DNA from: Ruminococcus sp.
GTDB taxonomy: Bacteria; Bacillota; Clostridia; Oscillospirales; Ruminococcaceae
NCBI GenBank assembly: GCA_021205185.1
Contig: JAJPYB010000008.1
Location: forward strand, 124,001-188,000
Direction: 5' to 3'
Length of the DNA stretch: 64,000 nucleotides
In this document: positions 45,827 through 53,741 of the stretch, piece by piece
Position numbering within the stretch: the stretch's first letter is position 1
Layout of the letters: each line of letters starts with the position of its first letter
Position numbers and translations under genes: made by a program
Notes under the pieces: model-generated
What the model was told of the DNA's origin: nothing
Database searches by the model: none
Seen by the model: the letters and a program-made list of their open reading frames with translations, nothing else

Positions 45827-46669
45827 ATGGACGACGGTCACGGGCGACAAAGCTTTTTTTCGGCGTTGTTTGAAAAAATTAAAGGAAGAAATGAAAATCA
45901 GTCGACAGACGACGAGATAATGGATTATCTCAACACAGAGGAATTTGACGATATAGCACCGTTTCAAAAGGAAATGATAGAGAATATTCTTGATTTTGAC
46001 GATCTGTATGTAAACGATGTTATGACACACAGAACGGACATTGCGGGAGTTGAGGTTGACTCTCCGCTAAAGGACGCCTTGCGGCTGATAATTGACGAGG
46101 GCTTTTCAAGAATACCTGTATACAAAGAGGACATTGACAGCATTGTTGGCGTGCTTTTTGCAAAGGATCTGCTGACTCTGGCACTCGATGAGAGCATTGA
46201 GGAGCATACAATTTCCGACTTTATGCGCAAGGTTATATATGTGCCAGAAACCAATAGCTGCGCCGAGCTTTTTGAGCAGCTTACCGCTAAGAAAATGCAA
46301 ATAGCGGTTGTGCTTGACGAATACGGCGGAACGGCCGGGATAGTGACTATGGAGGATCTTCTCGAAGCGATAGTTGGAAATATTCAGGACGAATACGACG
46401 ATGAGGAAGCGGAAATTGATCAAATAACCCCGAATATGTTTGACTGCTTAGGCACAGCTCACCCCTTTGATGTGGCGAAGGCGGTAGGCTTTAGTCTGCC
46501 TGAGGATAAGGAATACGACACTATGGCAGGATTTTTTATCGACCTTTTAGGACGCATTCCTCAAAATGGAGAAAATCCAACCGTCAGCTATGACAGCGTT
46601 AGCTTTAATGCGCTTATAGTAAATGACAACAGGATAGAAAGAATCAGAATTGCTAAACCTGACGAGTAA
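45827..46669 (+). CDS. corC: CorC/HlyC-family CBS-domain protein
   Basis: 280 residues. A short N-terminal region leads into VNDVMTHRTDIAGVEVDSPL, then two CBS motifs (about 60-185) with GFSRIPVYKEDIDSIVGVLF and DEYGGTAGIVTMEDLLEAIVG, and the CorC_HlyC domain (about 195-280). The membrane DUF21 domain of larger relatives is missing, as in E. coli CorC. The family is tied to Mg/Co efflux and resistance to divalent ions; nucleotides bind the CBS pair. GAAAGGA lies before the ATG. The transglutaminase-like gene follows after 38 bases. Confidence 0.9.
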   Translation: MDDGHGRQSFFSALFEKIKGRNENQSTDDEIMDYLNTEEFDDIAPFQKEMIENILDFDDLYVNDVMTHRTDIAGVEVDSPLKDALRLIIDEGFSRIPVYKEDIDSIVGVLFAKDLLTLALDESIEEHTISDFMRKVIYVPETNSCAELFEQLTAKKMQIAVVLDEYGGTAGIVTMEDLLEAIVGNIQDEYDDEEAEIDQITPNMFDCLGTAHPFDVAKAVGFSLPEDKEYDTMAGFFIDLLGRIPQNGENPTVSYDSVSFNALIVNDNRIERIRIAKPDE

Positions 46670-46707
46670 GGGTTCTGATTGAAGGTTTATGGAGGGTAAG
46701 GCGTATT

Positions 46708-48213
46708 ATGCCTGAATTTATAAAAATAATGAGCCGAAAGGCTAAAATAGCTACAATTTCAGCGACGGCGGCGGCAGTTGTCCTTTGCGTATCGCTTTGT
46801 ATTTATTGCGTTTCGTTTAACGGCGATACAAGCGTTACAACCTCGACAGACAGCGTAGCTGAAACCACAACCTGTACCGACAGCACCACGCAAGCGGCAG
46901 ACAGCACAGAGGAGCAAAGCACTACTCAAACCACAGGGGAGGGAGAAACGACCGCATCTACTGAAAAAAACGCCGAGTCGGCGGAGGTTCAGACTACTAC
47001 TGCGACGGTGACTAATGCAAACGGCGGAGTAGCTTATAATTATGTTGAAGAAAACGACGAGGACAGCTCGTCGCAGACAGCAACAATTTCGGAGGGCGAT
47101 TCATCGGTTGCAACCTCCAAAACTACGAAAATTACTCAATCGAGCGAAACAACTGAGGCTAAAACCTTTACGCTGGGGTACAATCTTTCGGCAAATATGC
47201 TTTCAAATATGACGGACGACGAAAAGGAAGTTTTGTACACGCTGTTAAATGCGATTGAAAATCACGAAACGCAGGTCAGCATAAAAAGCGGAGTTATAAA
47301 AAACGGCGATACTGAAACGCTTAACGACCTGTTTGTGCTTGTGAAAATTGCTTTAGCAAAAACGGATATGCTCTCGCCCACTTATGTTTATTCGGGCGGA
47401 GAATATGTAACGAGCATTACGCTTACCTATAGATTGACTGAAAATGAAGTAGCGGCGCAAAGAGCGCAGCTCAAGGCGAGGATAAAAAGCATTATGTCGG
47501 GCGTCACGGACGATATGGACGACTATGACAAGCTTTTGTACTTCCATGATGAAATTATTTCATATTGCAGCTATGACCTGACGGGCGATAACATTCGTTC
47601 CGCTTACGGCTGTCTGGTTGAGGGGAAAGCTTCCTGCGAAGGGTATTCAAAGGCACTTTTAGAGCTTTGCGACCAAGCGGGAATTGACTGCATTATTGAA
47701 ACGGGTTATGTTACGTCAAATTCGCAGACGATAAAGCATATGTGGAATAAGGTCAGAATTTCAGGCAGGTGGTATAACGTCGATTTGAGCTGGGACGATT
47801 CAAGCTCGGGAAGCGGCTACGACTGGTTCTTAGTGACTGACAAGGAGCTTGAGGCTAGCCATACAGCAGAAGAAAATACATTTTATACCTATCCGTCGGC
47901 AGTTTTTGAAGCTGACAACTATTTTGTCAAAAACGGTTTTTATGTTAGGCGCAGCGATTATATCGAGCAAACGGTAAAGTCGGCGATTGAAGCGGCGCTC
48001 GTAGGCGGCGATACCAAAGCGTCAATTAAGCTCAGAAGCAACAAGCTCTTTGAGGAAGCAAACGAGCTGTTTTCAGATTCAAATGCCGAGAACCCGATTT
48101 TTGATATTTTAAAAGAGGTAGCGGATGAGCTTGGAGTGAACGTCAACACTTCGTCGGTTTATAAATCAGTAAACGAACAGATGAGAATTATTACATTTGA
48201 AATTTCACAGTAG
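46708..48213 (+). CDS. membrane-anchored transglutaminase-like protein
   Basis: 501 residues. A membrane helix at about 12-32 is followed by a Thr/Ser/Glu-rich region (to about 150), then a helical part and the transglutaminase-like domain. The Cys-His-Asp triad is present: C310 (GKASCEGYSKALLELC), H344 (KHMWNKV) and D359 (YNVDLSWDD). Such domains act as proteases, peptide transferases or binding modules on bacterial surfaces; the reaction is not known here. A C-terminal region of about 100 residues has no motif I recognise. It follows corC in an apparent operon and ends at a terminator. Confidence 0.82.
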   Translation: MPEFIKIMSRKAKIATISATAAAVVLCVSLCIYCVSFNGDTSVTTSTDSVAETTTCTDSTTQAADSTEEQSTTQTTGEGETTASTEKNAESAEVQTTTATVTNANGGVAYNYVEENDEDSSSQTATISEGDSSVATSKTTKITQSSETTEAKTFTLGYNLSANMLSNMTDDEKEVLYTLLNAIENHETQVSIKSGVIKNGDTETLNDLFVLVKIALAKTDMLSPTYVYSGGEYVTSITLTYRLTENEVAAQRAQLKARIKSIMSGVTDDMDDYDKLLYFHDEIISYCSYDLTGDNIRSAYGCLVEGKASCEGYSKALLELCDQAGIDCIIETGYVTSNSQTIKHMWNKVRISGRWYNVDLSWDDSSSGSGYDWFLVTDKELEASHTAEENTFYTYPSAVFEADNYFVKNGFYVRRSDYIEQTVKSAIEAALVGGDTKASIKLRSNKLFEEANELFSDSNAENPIFDILKEVADELGVNVNTSSVYKSVNEQMRIITFEISQ

Positions 48214-48230
48214 ACGAAATAATAAAAAAT

Positions 48231-48256
48231 GCCTGTCTTACGGACGGGCGTTTTTT
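48231..48256 (+). terminator. terminator after the transglutaminase-like gene
   Basis: GCCTGTC/GACGGGC stem (one G-U pair), loop TTACG, then TTTTTT. rsmI starts 24 bases later. Confidence 0.82.
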
Positions 48257-48279
48257 GAAGTAAAACTCAGGGAGGAAAA

Positions 48280-49113
48280 ATGAACGGAAGGCTTTTTGTT
48301 GTCGGAACGCCAATAGGCAATTTGTCCGATATGACCTATCGCGCGGTTGAAACGCTAAAGAATGTGGATTTTATCTGTGCGGAGGACACAAGAGTAACGG
48401 CAAAGCTGTTAAATTATTTTGAAATTAAAAAGTCGCTTGTAAGCTATCACGAGCATAATGCGGCGGTAAGCGGAAGAGCTATTCTTTCTAGGCTTTCAGA
48501 GGGCGAGGACTGCGCTATTGTAACTGACGCCGGAATGCCCTGTATTTCAGACCCCGGAGAGGATTTGGTTAAGCTTTGCTACCAATCGGGTATTGAGGTG
48601 CTTGTTGTTCCCGGACCTACTGCGGCGATGAGCGCTATTGCAATCAGCGGACTTGACACAAAGAGGTTTTCCTTCGAGGGCTTTTTGTCAACCACCAAAC
48701 GAAACAGAACCGAGCATTTATCTCAGGCGGCAAAAAGCACAAACACGCTTGTTTTCTACGAAGCTCCGCACAAGCTTATTTATACGCTTCAGGATATGCT
48801 GGAATATTTTGGGGACAGGAAAATTTCCCTCTGCCGTGAGCTTACTAAAATTCACGAGGAGGTTATTCGGACAACCATCAGCGAAGCGATTGAATACTAT
48901 GAGGATAAAACTCCGAGAGGAGAGTACGTTTTGGTTGTTGAGGGCGCAAGCGAGGAGGAAAGCGACATAACGCTAGATAAAGCCGTGTCTATGGCAAGGG
49001 CGCTTGTTAAAAACGGCGAAAAGCCGACTGACGCCTGCAAGGCGGTAGCTAAGGAAACGCCATTTTCAAAGGCGCAGCTTTATTCTAAGCTGTTGGAGGG
49101 CGAGAATGAGTGA
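48280..49113 (+). CDS. rsmI: 16S rRNA (cytidine1402-2'-O)-methyltransferase
   Basis: 277 residues of the tetrapyrrole-methylase fold. LFVVGTPIGNLSDMTYRA, CAEDTRVTAKLLNYF, SYHEHNA and VTDAGMPCISDPGE are the RsmI blocks. It methylates the ribose of C1402 in the decoding site. GGGAGG precedes the ATG. The end overlaps rimI by 8 bases, so the pair is cotranscribed, both acting on the ribosome. Confidence 0.95.
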   Translation: MNGRLFVVGTPIGNLSDMTYRAVETLKNVDFICAEDTRVTAKLLNYFEIKKSLVSYHEHNAAVSGRAILSRLSEGEDCAIVTDAGMPCISDPGEDLVKLCYQSGIEVLVVPGPTAAMSAIAISGLDTKRFSFEGFLSTTKRNRTEHLSQAAKSTNTLVFYEAPHKLIYTLQDMLEYFGDRKISLCRELTKIHEEVIRTTISEAIEYYEDKTPRGEYVLVVEGASEEESDITLDKAVSMARALVKNGEKPTDACKAVAKETPFSKAQLYSKLLEGENE

Positions 49114-49543
49114 TATTGTTGTAAAAAGGCTTACAAAAGAAGATGCTTTAGCGGCGGCGCAGATAGAAGAGAAAATTTTTCCTCACGGCTTTAAGAGTGA
49201 CGACTTTCTGCGGCAGACAGATGACGGCTCTTTGGTGCTTGCGGCAAAGAAGGGGGATACGCTTGTCGGCTATATAAGCATAAGTATCGTTTTAGATGAA
49301 GCGAGCGTAAACACGATTGCTGTAAGAGAGGACTTTCGCCGACAGGGAACGGCAAGCAAGCTTTTAGAAAGCGCAATTGATGAGCTTGAAAGCTGCTGTG
49401 CGTTTTTAACGCTTGAAGTAAGGCGGCAAAATGTAGCCGCTATTTCCCTTTATGAACGCTTTGGGTTTCGTAAGGTTGGCGAGCGGCGAGGGTATTATAG
49501 CGATCCTGACGACGACGCATTGCTGATGACCCGATTTTTTTAA
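49106..49543 (+). CDS. rimI: GNAT acetyltransferase, RimI-like
   Basis: 145 residues. The GNAT fold has VNTIAVREDFRRQGTASKLL, the acetyl-CoA loop (R/Q-x-x-G-x-A), followed by LEVRRQNVAAISLYERFGFRKVGERRGYY, the RimI-type end. RimI acetylates the N-terminus of ribosomal protein S18. In many Firmicutes it sits with tsaB, tsaD or tsaE; here it converges on the tsaD operon. Substrate is inferred by family. Confidence 0.88.
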   Translation: MSDIVVKRLTKEDALAAAQIEEKIFPHGFKSDDFLRQTDDGSLVLAAKKGDTLVGYISISIVLDEASVNTIAVREDFRRQGTASKLLESAIDELESCCAFLTLEVRRQNVAAISLYERFGFRKVGERRGYYSDPDDDALLMTRFF

Positions 49544-49557
49544 ATGAACAAGAGCAA

Positions 49558-49592
49558 ACAAAAAAGCAAGGCATAAAACACCTTGCTTTTTG
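49558..49592. terminator. bidirectional terminator between rimI and the DUF308 gene
   Basis: AAAAAGCAAGG/CCTTGCTTTTT stem with a 9-base loop and A/T runs on each side. Confidence 0.9.
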
Positions 49593-49616
49593 TGTTTTTT
49601 AAAGATTTAAAGGTTC

Positions 49617-50255
49617 TTACTGCCTCTTGCTACGCTTGTCCTCAATTACCTCAACCTCTGCTGACGAGCCGTTTGGATTTACGCCCTTTTTGCGTTGCTT
49701 TACGATTTTATTTATCTTTTGAACAACGGCAATATAGTTGACGATTGAAGAAAGACCGTACCATGTTAGTCCGACGCCTACCAAAATTGCAATAACGTCG
49801 CTTGCAGAAACAAAAATCAGAACCAGTCCGAAAACGGTTGTGACAATTGAATTTATCAGAGCTATTATCCAGCCGTTGTAATTCTTGCCCAAGGTACGCC
49901 TTATATAAAGTGCTTTCTGAAGCGAAACGATTCCGTTTATTACAAGCAAAATGCCGATTATAATCGCCAGAATATCAATAAACCAGACGCTGGTTATAAC
50001 TAAAATTCCCATAACGGCGAACACAACGCCCTTTGCAAGCTCAAAAGAGGGTGAGGCCTTTTCGGGGTCGTCGTCATCTGAGCCTGTAAAAAAGCCGATG
50101 GTTACAAAAACACCGTAAACTATAAGAGCTATTCCCAAAACCCAGCAGATTGTGTTTAACGCTTGCTTTTGCATAATAAGAAGCCAGATTCCGATAGCCA
50201 AGCAGCACACATAAAGCAAAACCTCAAACTTGCGTGTTTTTTCTACAAATTTCAT
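49617..50255 (-). CDS. DUF308 (HdeD-like) membrane protein
   Basis: 212 residues with six hydrophobic segments in pairs, typical of the DUF308/HdeD family: VLLYVCCLAIGIWLLI, a VLGIALIVYGVF segment, then GVVFAVMGILVI and LIFVSASDVIAILVG. A charged tail (KQRKKGVNPNG...) follows. HdeD-type proteins are linked to acid stress in enterics, but no function is established in Firmicutes. It starts 14 bases after the tsaD stop and is the last gene of that operon. Confidence 0.8.
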   Translation of the reverse strand: MKFVEKTRKFEVLLYVCCLAIGIWLLIMQKQALNTICWVLGIALIVYGVFVTIGFFTGSDDDDPEKASPSFELAKGVVFAVMGILVITSVWFIDILAIIIGILLVINGIVSLQKALYIRRTLGKNYNGWIIALINSIVTTVFGLVLIFVSASDVIAILVGVGLTWYGLSSIVNYIAVVQKINKIVKQRKKGVNPNGSSAEVEVIEDKRSKRQ

Positions 50256-50269
50256 TTGTCAGTCCTCCG

Positions 50270-51286
50270 TTATATAGAAATTTCATCAAGGCTCATAGTT
50301 GCAACGCCGTTTAAATCAAGCGTTGCTACCTTTCCCGCCTTGAAATCATAGTATCCCTGACAGGCAATCATAGCCGCATTGTCGCCGCAATAGCGAAGCT
50401 CAGGCAGATAAAGCCTGATCCCTGCTTTTTCGCATTCTTTTTTAAATGCTGCACGAACGCCGCTGTTTGCGCTTACGCCGCCCGCAACGGCAAGCGTTTT
50501 AGCGTTTAAGTCCTTTGCGGCAAGCATCGTCTTTTGCGTTAAGATTTCACAAACAGTTTTCTGAAACGAAGCTGAAATGTCGTCCTGGCTCAGCTCTTCG
50601 CCCTTTTGCGCCTTGTTGTGAACAAGGTTAATAACTGCTGTTTTAAGTCCTGAAAACGAAAAGTCGTACTCGCTTCCCGTTACCTTCGGGTGAGGAAACT
50701 TAAATGCGTCTGCGTTGCCACGCTGAGCCGCTTCGTCAATATATTTGCCGCCTGGATAGAAAAATCCTATCGTCCTTGCAACCTTGTCAAAGCATTCGCC
50801 AGCTGCATCATCTCTCGTTCTTCCGACAACACGATATTTTGTATAATCCAGTACCTCAACGATATGGCTGTGTCCGCCGCTTATAATAAGGCAGAGATAC
50901 GGCGGCTTTAAATCCTCGTGGGTGATATAATTCGCCGCAATGTGACCTGCTATATGATGAACCGGAATAAGCGGCTTTCCGGTAGACAGGCAAACGCCTT
51001 TAGCGTAGCTTATTCCAACTAAAAGTGCGCCGATAAGTCCCGGAGCAAAGGCGACAGCAACAGCGTCAATATCGTCAATCGTAGTGCTTGCCTTAGCGAG
51101 AGCTTCCTTAACAACCCAGCCTATGTTTTCTGCGTGTCGCCTTGAAGCGATTTCAGGAACCACTCCGCCGTAAAGTCTATGCTCGTCTATCTGCGAAGCG
51201 ACCACATTTGACAAAACGTGAATGCCGTCCTCGACAACGCTTGCGGCAGTTTCGTCGCAGGAGCTTTCAATTCCGAGTATTTTCAT
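50270..51286 (-). CDS. tsaD: tRNA N6-threonylcarbamoyladenosine transferase TsaD
   Basis: 338 residues, normal. It transfers threonylcarbamoyl to A37 of ANN-decoding tRNAs with TsaB and TsaE. MKILGIESSCDETAASVV start, HxxxH metal site H111 and H115 (VHHIAGHIAANY), SGGHSHIVEV and AGGVSANSGVR are diagnostic. Its ATG overlaps the stop of the small upstream gene (ATATGA), and the ribosome site AGAGGA lies inside that gene. tsaB and tsaE are elsewhere. Confidence 0.97.
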   Translation of the reverse strand: MKILGIESSCDETAASVVEDGIHVLSNVVASQIDEHRLYGGVVPEIASRRHAENIGWVVKEALAKASTTIDDIDAVAVAFAPGLIGALLVGISYAKGVCLSTGKPLIPVHHIAGHIAANYITHEDLKPPYLCLIISGGHSHIVEVLDYTKYRVVGRTRDDAAGECFDKVARTIGFFYPGGKYIDEAAQRGNADAFKFPHPKVTGSEYDFSFSGLKTAVINLVHNKAQKGEELSQDDISASFQKTVCEILTQKTMLAAKDLNAKTLAVAGGVSANSGVRAAFKKECEKAGIRLYLPELRYCGDNAAMIACQGYYDFKAGKVATLDLNGVATMSLDEISI

Positions 51287-51417
51287 ATTCCTCTCATCTC
51301 GTCAATTTTAATATATTTTTTAAGGCTTGAGCCGAAGACCTCCAGGCAAAGCTTAACCGCTACAAGAGCTCCTGCAACAATTGCTACTATAACAAGCGCC
51401 TTACCAAGCTTTTTCAT
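51283..51417 (-). CDS. small single-span membrane protein upstream of tsaD
   Basis: 44 residues: MKKLGKALVIVAIVAGALVA begins a single hydrophobic helix, then a basic end. An in-frame ATG farther up (51471) sits on the promoter -10 and is rejected. GAAGGGA serves as ribosome site. The stop overlaps the tsaD start, so translation of tsaD probably depends on it. No homology recognised. Confidence 0.65.
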   Translation of the reverse strand: MKKLGKALVIVAIVAGALVAVKLCLEVFGSSLKKYIKIDEMRGI

Positions 51418-51462
51418 ATTATCGTCCCTTCTCTTTATCGGTATATGTTTTCTTCTGCCATT

Positions 51463-51491
51463 ATTATACACTATGTTTGAAAATTATACAA
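51463..51491 (-). promoter_or_regulatory. promoter of the tsaD operon
   Basis: On the minus strand TTGTAT (51486-51491), 17-base spacer, perfect TATAAT (51463-51468). Confidence 0.8.
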
Positions 51492-51743
51492 GTAAAACTA
51501 GTGGTTTTTGGTTTGGAAATTGTGTGAAAGGCAGGAGAATACAAGCAAGCTTTCCTTAACCGCCTTACAAAATTAAACTTTTTGAAAACAATCTTCCCAA
51601 AATCTGTGAATGCTGCACGAAGGGGTGCAACATTTTAGCTTTTGCAATTTATTGTTGAAAGGGCGAAACAGCGGCCGCTATTTTGCATATTATACTTAAA
51701 GGCACTATTTTTGCGTTTTTGTATACATCAAAGGAGGATTTTT
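51492..51743. other. non-coding gap before the CHAP gene
   Basis: Contains a short inverted repeat (GCAC/GTGC near 51617-51632) and the 10-base palindrome AGCGGCCGCT near 51671. No convincing promoter for the CHAP gene could be placed. Confidence 0.35.
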
Positions 51744-52673
51744 ATGAACTGGGAAGATTATTTAGGAAAAAGGCTCGGCGACTTTACAAATTCAGCATAT
51801 AGCTGGGCAGGCTTTACAACAGGCAGCTACAAGGGTCAATGCGTAACCTATGTAAGAGGTCGTGCGAAGGAAAAGCTCGGAGTTGAATTTCAAAGCGGAG
51901 CAGGCTCTGCTAAGAATATTGTTGACGTTGCGTTAAAGCGTGGCTACAAGGTCGGAAAAACAGCCAAAGCGGATAGCTTTGTGGTATTCTCCGACGGAAG
52001 ATATACAGGCGACAAATGGGGACACGTCAGGTATCTTGAGGGAATTTCAGGGGATAATTATTACTACACAGAAGCAAATTCCAACAATGACGGCGAGGTT
52101 TCAGCCGATGACGGAATACTCAAAAAAGCAAGCGTTAAAGCACTTCTTGTCGACAGCTCGTTTTTAGGCTTCGTATATCTGACAAGCTCGTCAAGCTCGA
52201 CAACCTCAAACTCTTCAAGCTCGCTGCCAACTAATAAAATCACATTCAAGAAGGGCAACTATACGCTCAGAGCTAATGTAAATGTTCGCACAGGCGCAGG
52301 AGTAAGCTACTCGCAAAAGCTTAAAACCGATCTTACCACGGATGGTCAGGCGCACGCTGTAAACCAGAAGTACGCTTGCTTGAAATCCGGAACTACCGTT
52401 ACAGTAAAGGAAGTCAAAAAGATTTCAAATGATGAAGCCTGGGCAAAAATTCCGAGCGGCTGGATAGCGCTTATGTATTCGGGCGACATTTACGTTACCT
52501 TCAAACGAAAGGTAACCGCTACCACGTTGAATGTTCGTGAAAAGGCTTCAACCTCATCGACAATCAAGACCACAAAGAAGTCTGGCGACGTTGTGACGAT
52601 AACTGCTCAAAGCGGAGATTTCGGAAAAATTTCAGAGGGTTGGATTCATTTAGGCTATACTGAAGACGTGTAG
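51744..52673 (+). CDS. CHAP-domain amidase with two SH3b domains, no signal peptide
   Basis: 309 residues from the ATG following AAAGGAGG. The CHAP fold (1-140) has catalytic C33 (GQCVTYVRGRAKEK) and H94 (WGHVRYLEG), with a likely partner in YYTEAN. After a Ser linker (about 150-165) are two bacterial SH3 domains: one around 175-250 (NVNVRTGAGVSYSQKLK) and one around 255-309 (TTLNVREKASTSSTIKTT). CHAP enzymes cut peptidoglycan peptide bridges or stems. No signal peptide or membrane helix is present at the chosen start, unlike most cellular CHAP hydrolases. It resembles a phage-type lysin or a protein exported by a non-classical route. Confidence 0.82.
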   Translation: MNWEDYLGKRLGDFTNSAYSWAGFTTGSYKGQCVTYVRGRAKEKLGVEFQSGAGSAKNIVDVALKRGYKVGKTAKADSFVVFSDGRYTGDKWGHVRYLEGISGDNYYYTEANSNNDGEVSADDGILKKASVKALLVDSSFLGFVYLTSSSSSTTSNSSSSLPTNKITFKKGNYTLRANVNVRTGAGVSYSQKLKTDLTTDGQAHAVNQKYACLKSGTTVTVKEVKKISNDEAWAKIPSGWIALMYSGDIYVTFKRKVTATTLNVREKASTSSTIKTTKKSGDVVTITAQSGDFGKISEGWIHLGYTEDV

Positions 52674-52738
52674 ATTAACTCAAAAAAGAAGCTTTGTGAT
52701 ATTTTTGTGTCGAAAAGTGAAAAAACTAGAAAAAATGA

Positions 52739-52767
52739 TTGATTTCTGAAAATTCCTGTGATAAAAT
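52739..52767 (+). promoter_or_regulatory. promoter of the poly-threonine lipoprotein gene
   Basis: TTGATT (52739-52744), 17-base spacer, TAAAAT (52762-52767). Confidence 0.7.
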
Positions 52768-52818
52768 ATTCTGTACAAAGCGAGCTTTGAATTTTGGCAC
52801 GAGAAAGGAAGACTCAAA

Positions 52819-53523
52819 ATGAAAAGAATATTTTTTACATTTGTCATATTTCTGACGGCGGCATTTATGCTTGTGGGTTGTACTGACTCGAATGATGAAA
52901 GCTCGAGTGAGGATGGCTCAGCTGTCGAAACCACAACCACCGAAGCTACTACTGAAGATACAACTACCGAAGCTGCCAGCACAACCACTACAACCACTAC
53001 GACTACAACCTCGAGCACGCCTATTCCAACTCAGGCGACGCTTAAAACAACGCCGAAAACAACCACAACAACTACAACCACTACTACGACGACTACAACA
53101 ACCACCACAACCACTACTACCACTACTCAGACAACAACGAGCAAGTTTAAAATGACAAGAGGTTCCTACGCAGCAATTATAAACGGCTATACAGTATATC
53201 TCGGCGAGAAGATAACAAGCAAAATCGACAAGCTTGGCACTCTGCAGGCTACCGTTTCTCAAATAGACGATATTTCTATCTATTCTTATGAGGATTGTAA
53301 GATTACCACACGAGAGGGTTACGTTACTCAGATTTCTATTATTGGAAGCGGCGTTTCAACCGACACAGGAATTTCTATCGGTTCGGCACTTGACGACATT
53401 TTAGAAAAATACGATAATGCCGCCTACAACGCAAGCGTAGTTTACGCTTCAAATGGAGATTGCGCAATCCAGTTTAATTTAGAGGACGGCGTGGTTACAA
53501 TGATAACCCTGTCCGCTTCGTAA
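52819..53523 (+). CDS. lipoprotein with long poly-threonine linker
   Basis: 234 residues. Lipobox MLVGC (C21). Residues about 22-110 are almost wholly Thr, Ser, Glu and Ala, with runs of over 20 threonines. The C-terminal domain (about 112-234) is small and beta-rich (GYTVYLGEKITSKIDKLGTL; SIGSALDDILEKYDN) and is not recognised. The linker probably spans the cell wall to expose that domain and may be O-glycosylated. The codons are mixed ACA/ACC/ACT, so the DNA is repetitive but not an exact short repeat. AAAGGAAG precedes the ATG. Confidence 0.75.
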   Translation: MKRIFFTFVIFLTAAFMLVGCTDSNDESSSEDGSAVETTTTEATTEDTTTEAASTTTTTTTTTTSSTPIPTQATLKTTPKTTTTTTTTTTTTTTTTTTTTTTTQTTTSKFKMTRGSYAAIINGYTVYLGEKITSKIDKLGTLQATVSQIDDISIYSYEDCKITTREGYVTQISIIGSGVSTDTGISIGSALDDILEKYDNAAYNASVVYASNGDCAIQFNLEDGVVTMITLSAS

Positions 53524-53544
53524 AATTTGTATTTTGAAGGTTTT

Positions 53545-53588
53545 ATTTCCACCCATCGCAGTTTAACGGTGAGTGGAAATTTTTGTTT
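53545..53588 (+). terminator. terminator of the poly-threonine lipoprotein gene
   Basis: TTTCCAC/GTGGAAA outer stem and CATCG/CGGTG inner stem separated by one mismatch, followed by a T run. Confidence 0.8.
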
Positions 53589-53668
53589 GTTATTCACCGT
53601 CAGGCAAGTAGCATACCACTCACCATCGTGCGACAGCATACTCCCCAATAGTTTTTATTTTTTAGCTC

Positions 53669-53697
53669 TTGAAATTTTTCCCCGCTTATGCTATACT
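53669..53697 (+). promoter_or_regulatory. promoter of the signal-peptidase-like gene
   Basis: TTGAAA (53669-53674), 17-base spacer, TATACT (53692-53697) with a TGC extension. Confidence 0.8.
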
Positions 53698-53741
53698 ATT
53701 TTTGAATATTAAAAAAGTAAAAAATTCGGGAGGGAAATAAA

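Noticed and set aside
51642-51743. In-frame N-terminal extension of the CHAP protein with a hydrophobic stretch
   Set aside because: No ribosome site precedes 51642, while AAAGGAGG stands just before 51744. The extension is also Arg/Cys-rich in a way unlike signal peptides of this organism.
52680-53262. Minus-strand frames rich in Val or Ser/Cys/Gly over the poly-Thr gene
   Set aside because: They only mirror the repeated ACA/ACC/ACT codons.
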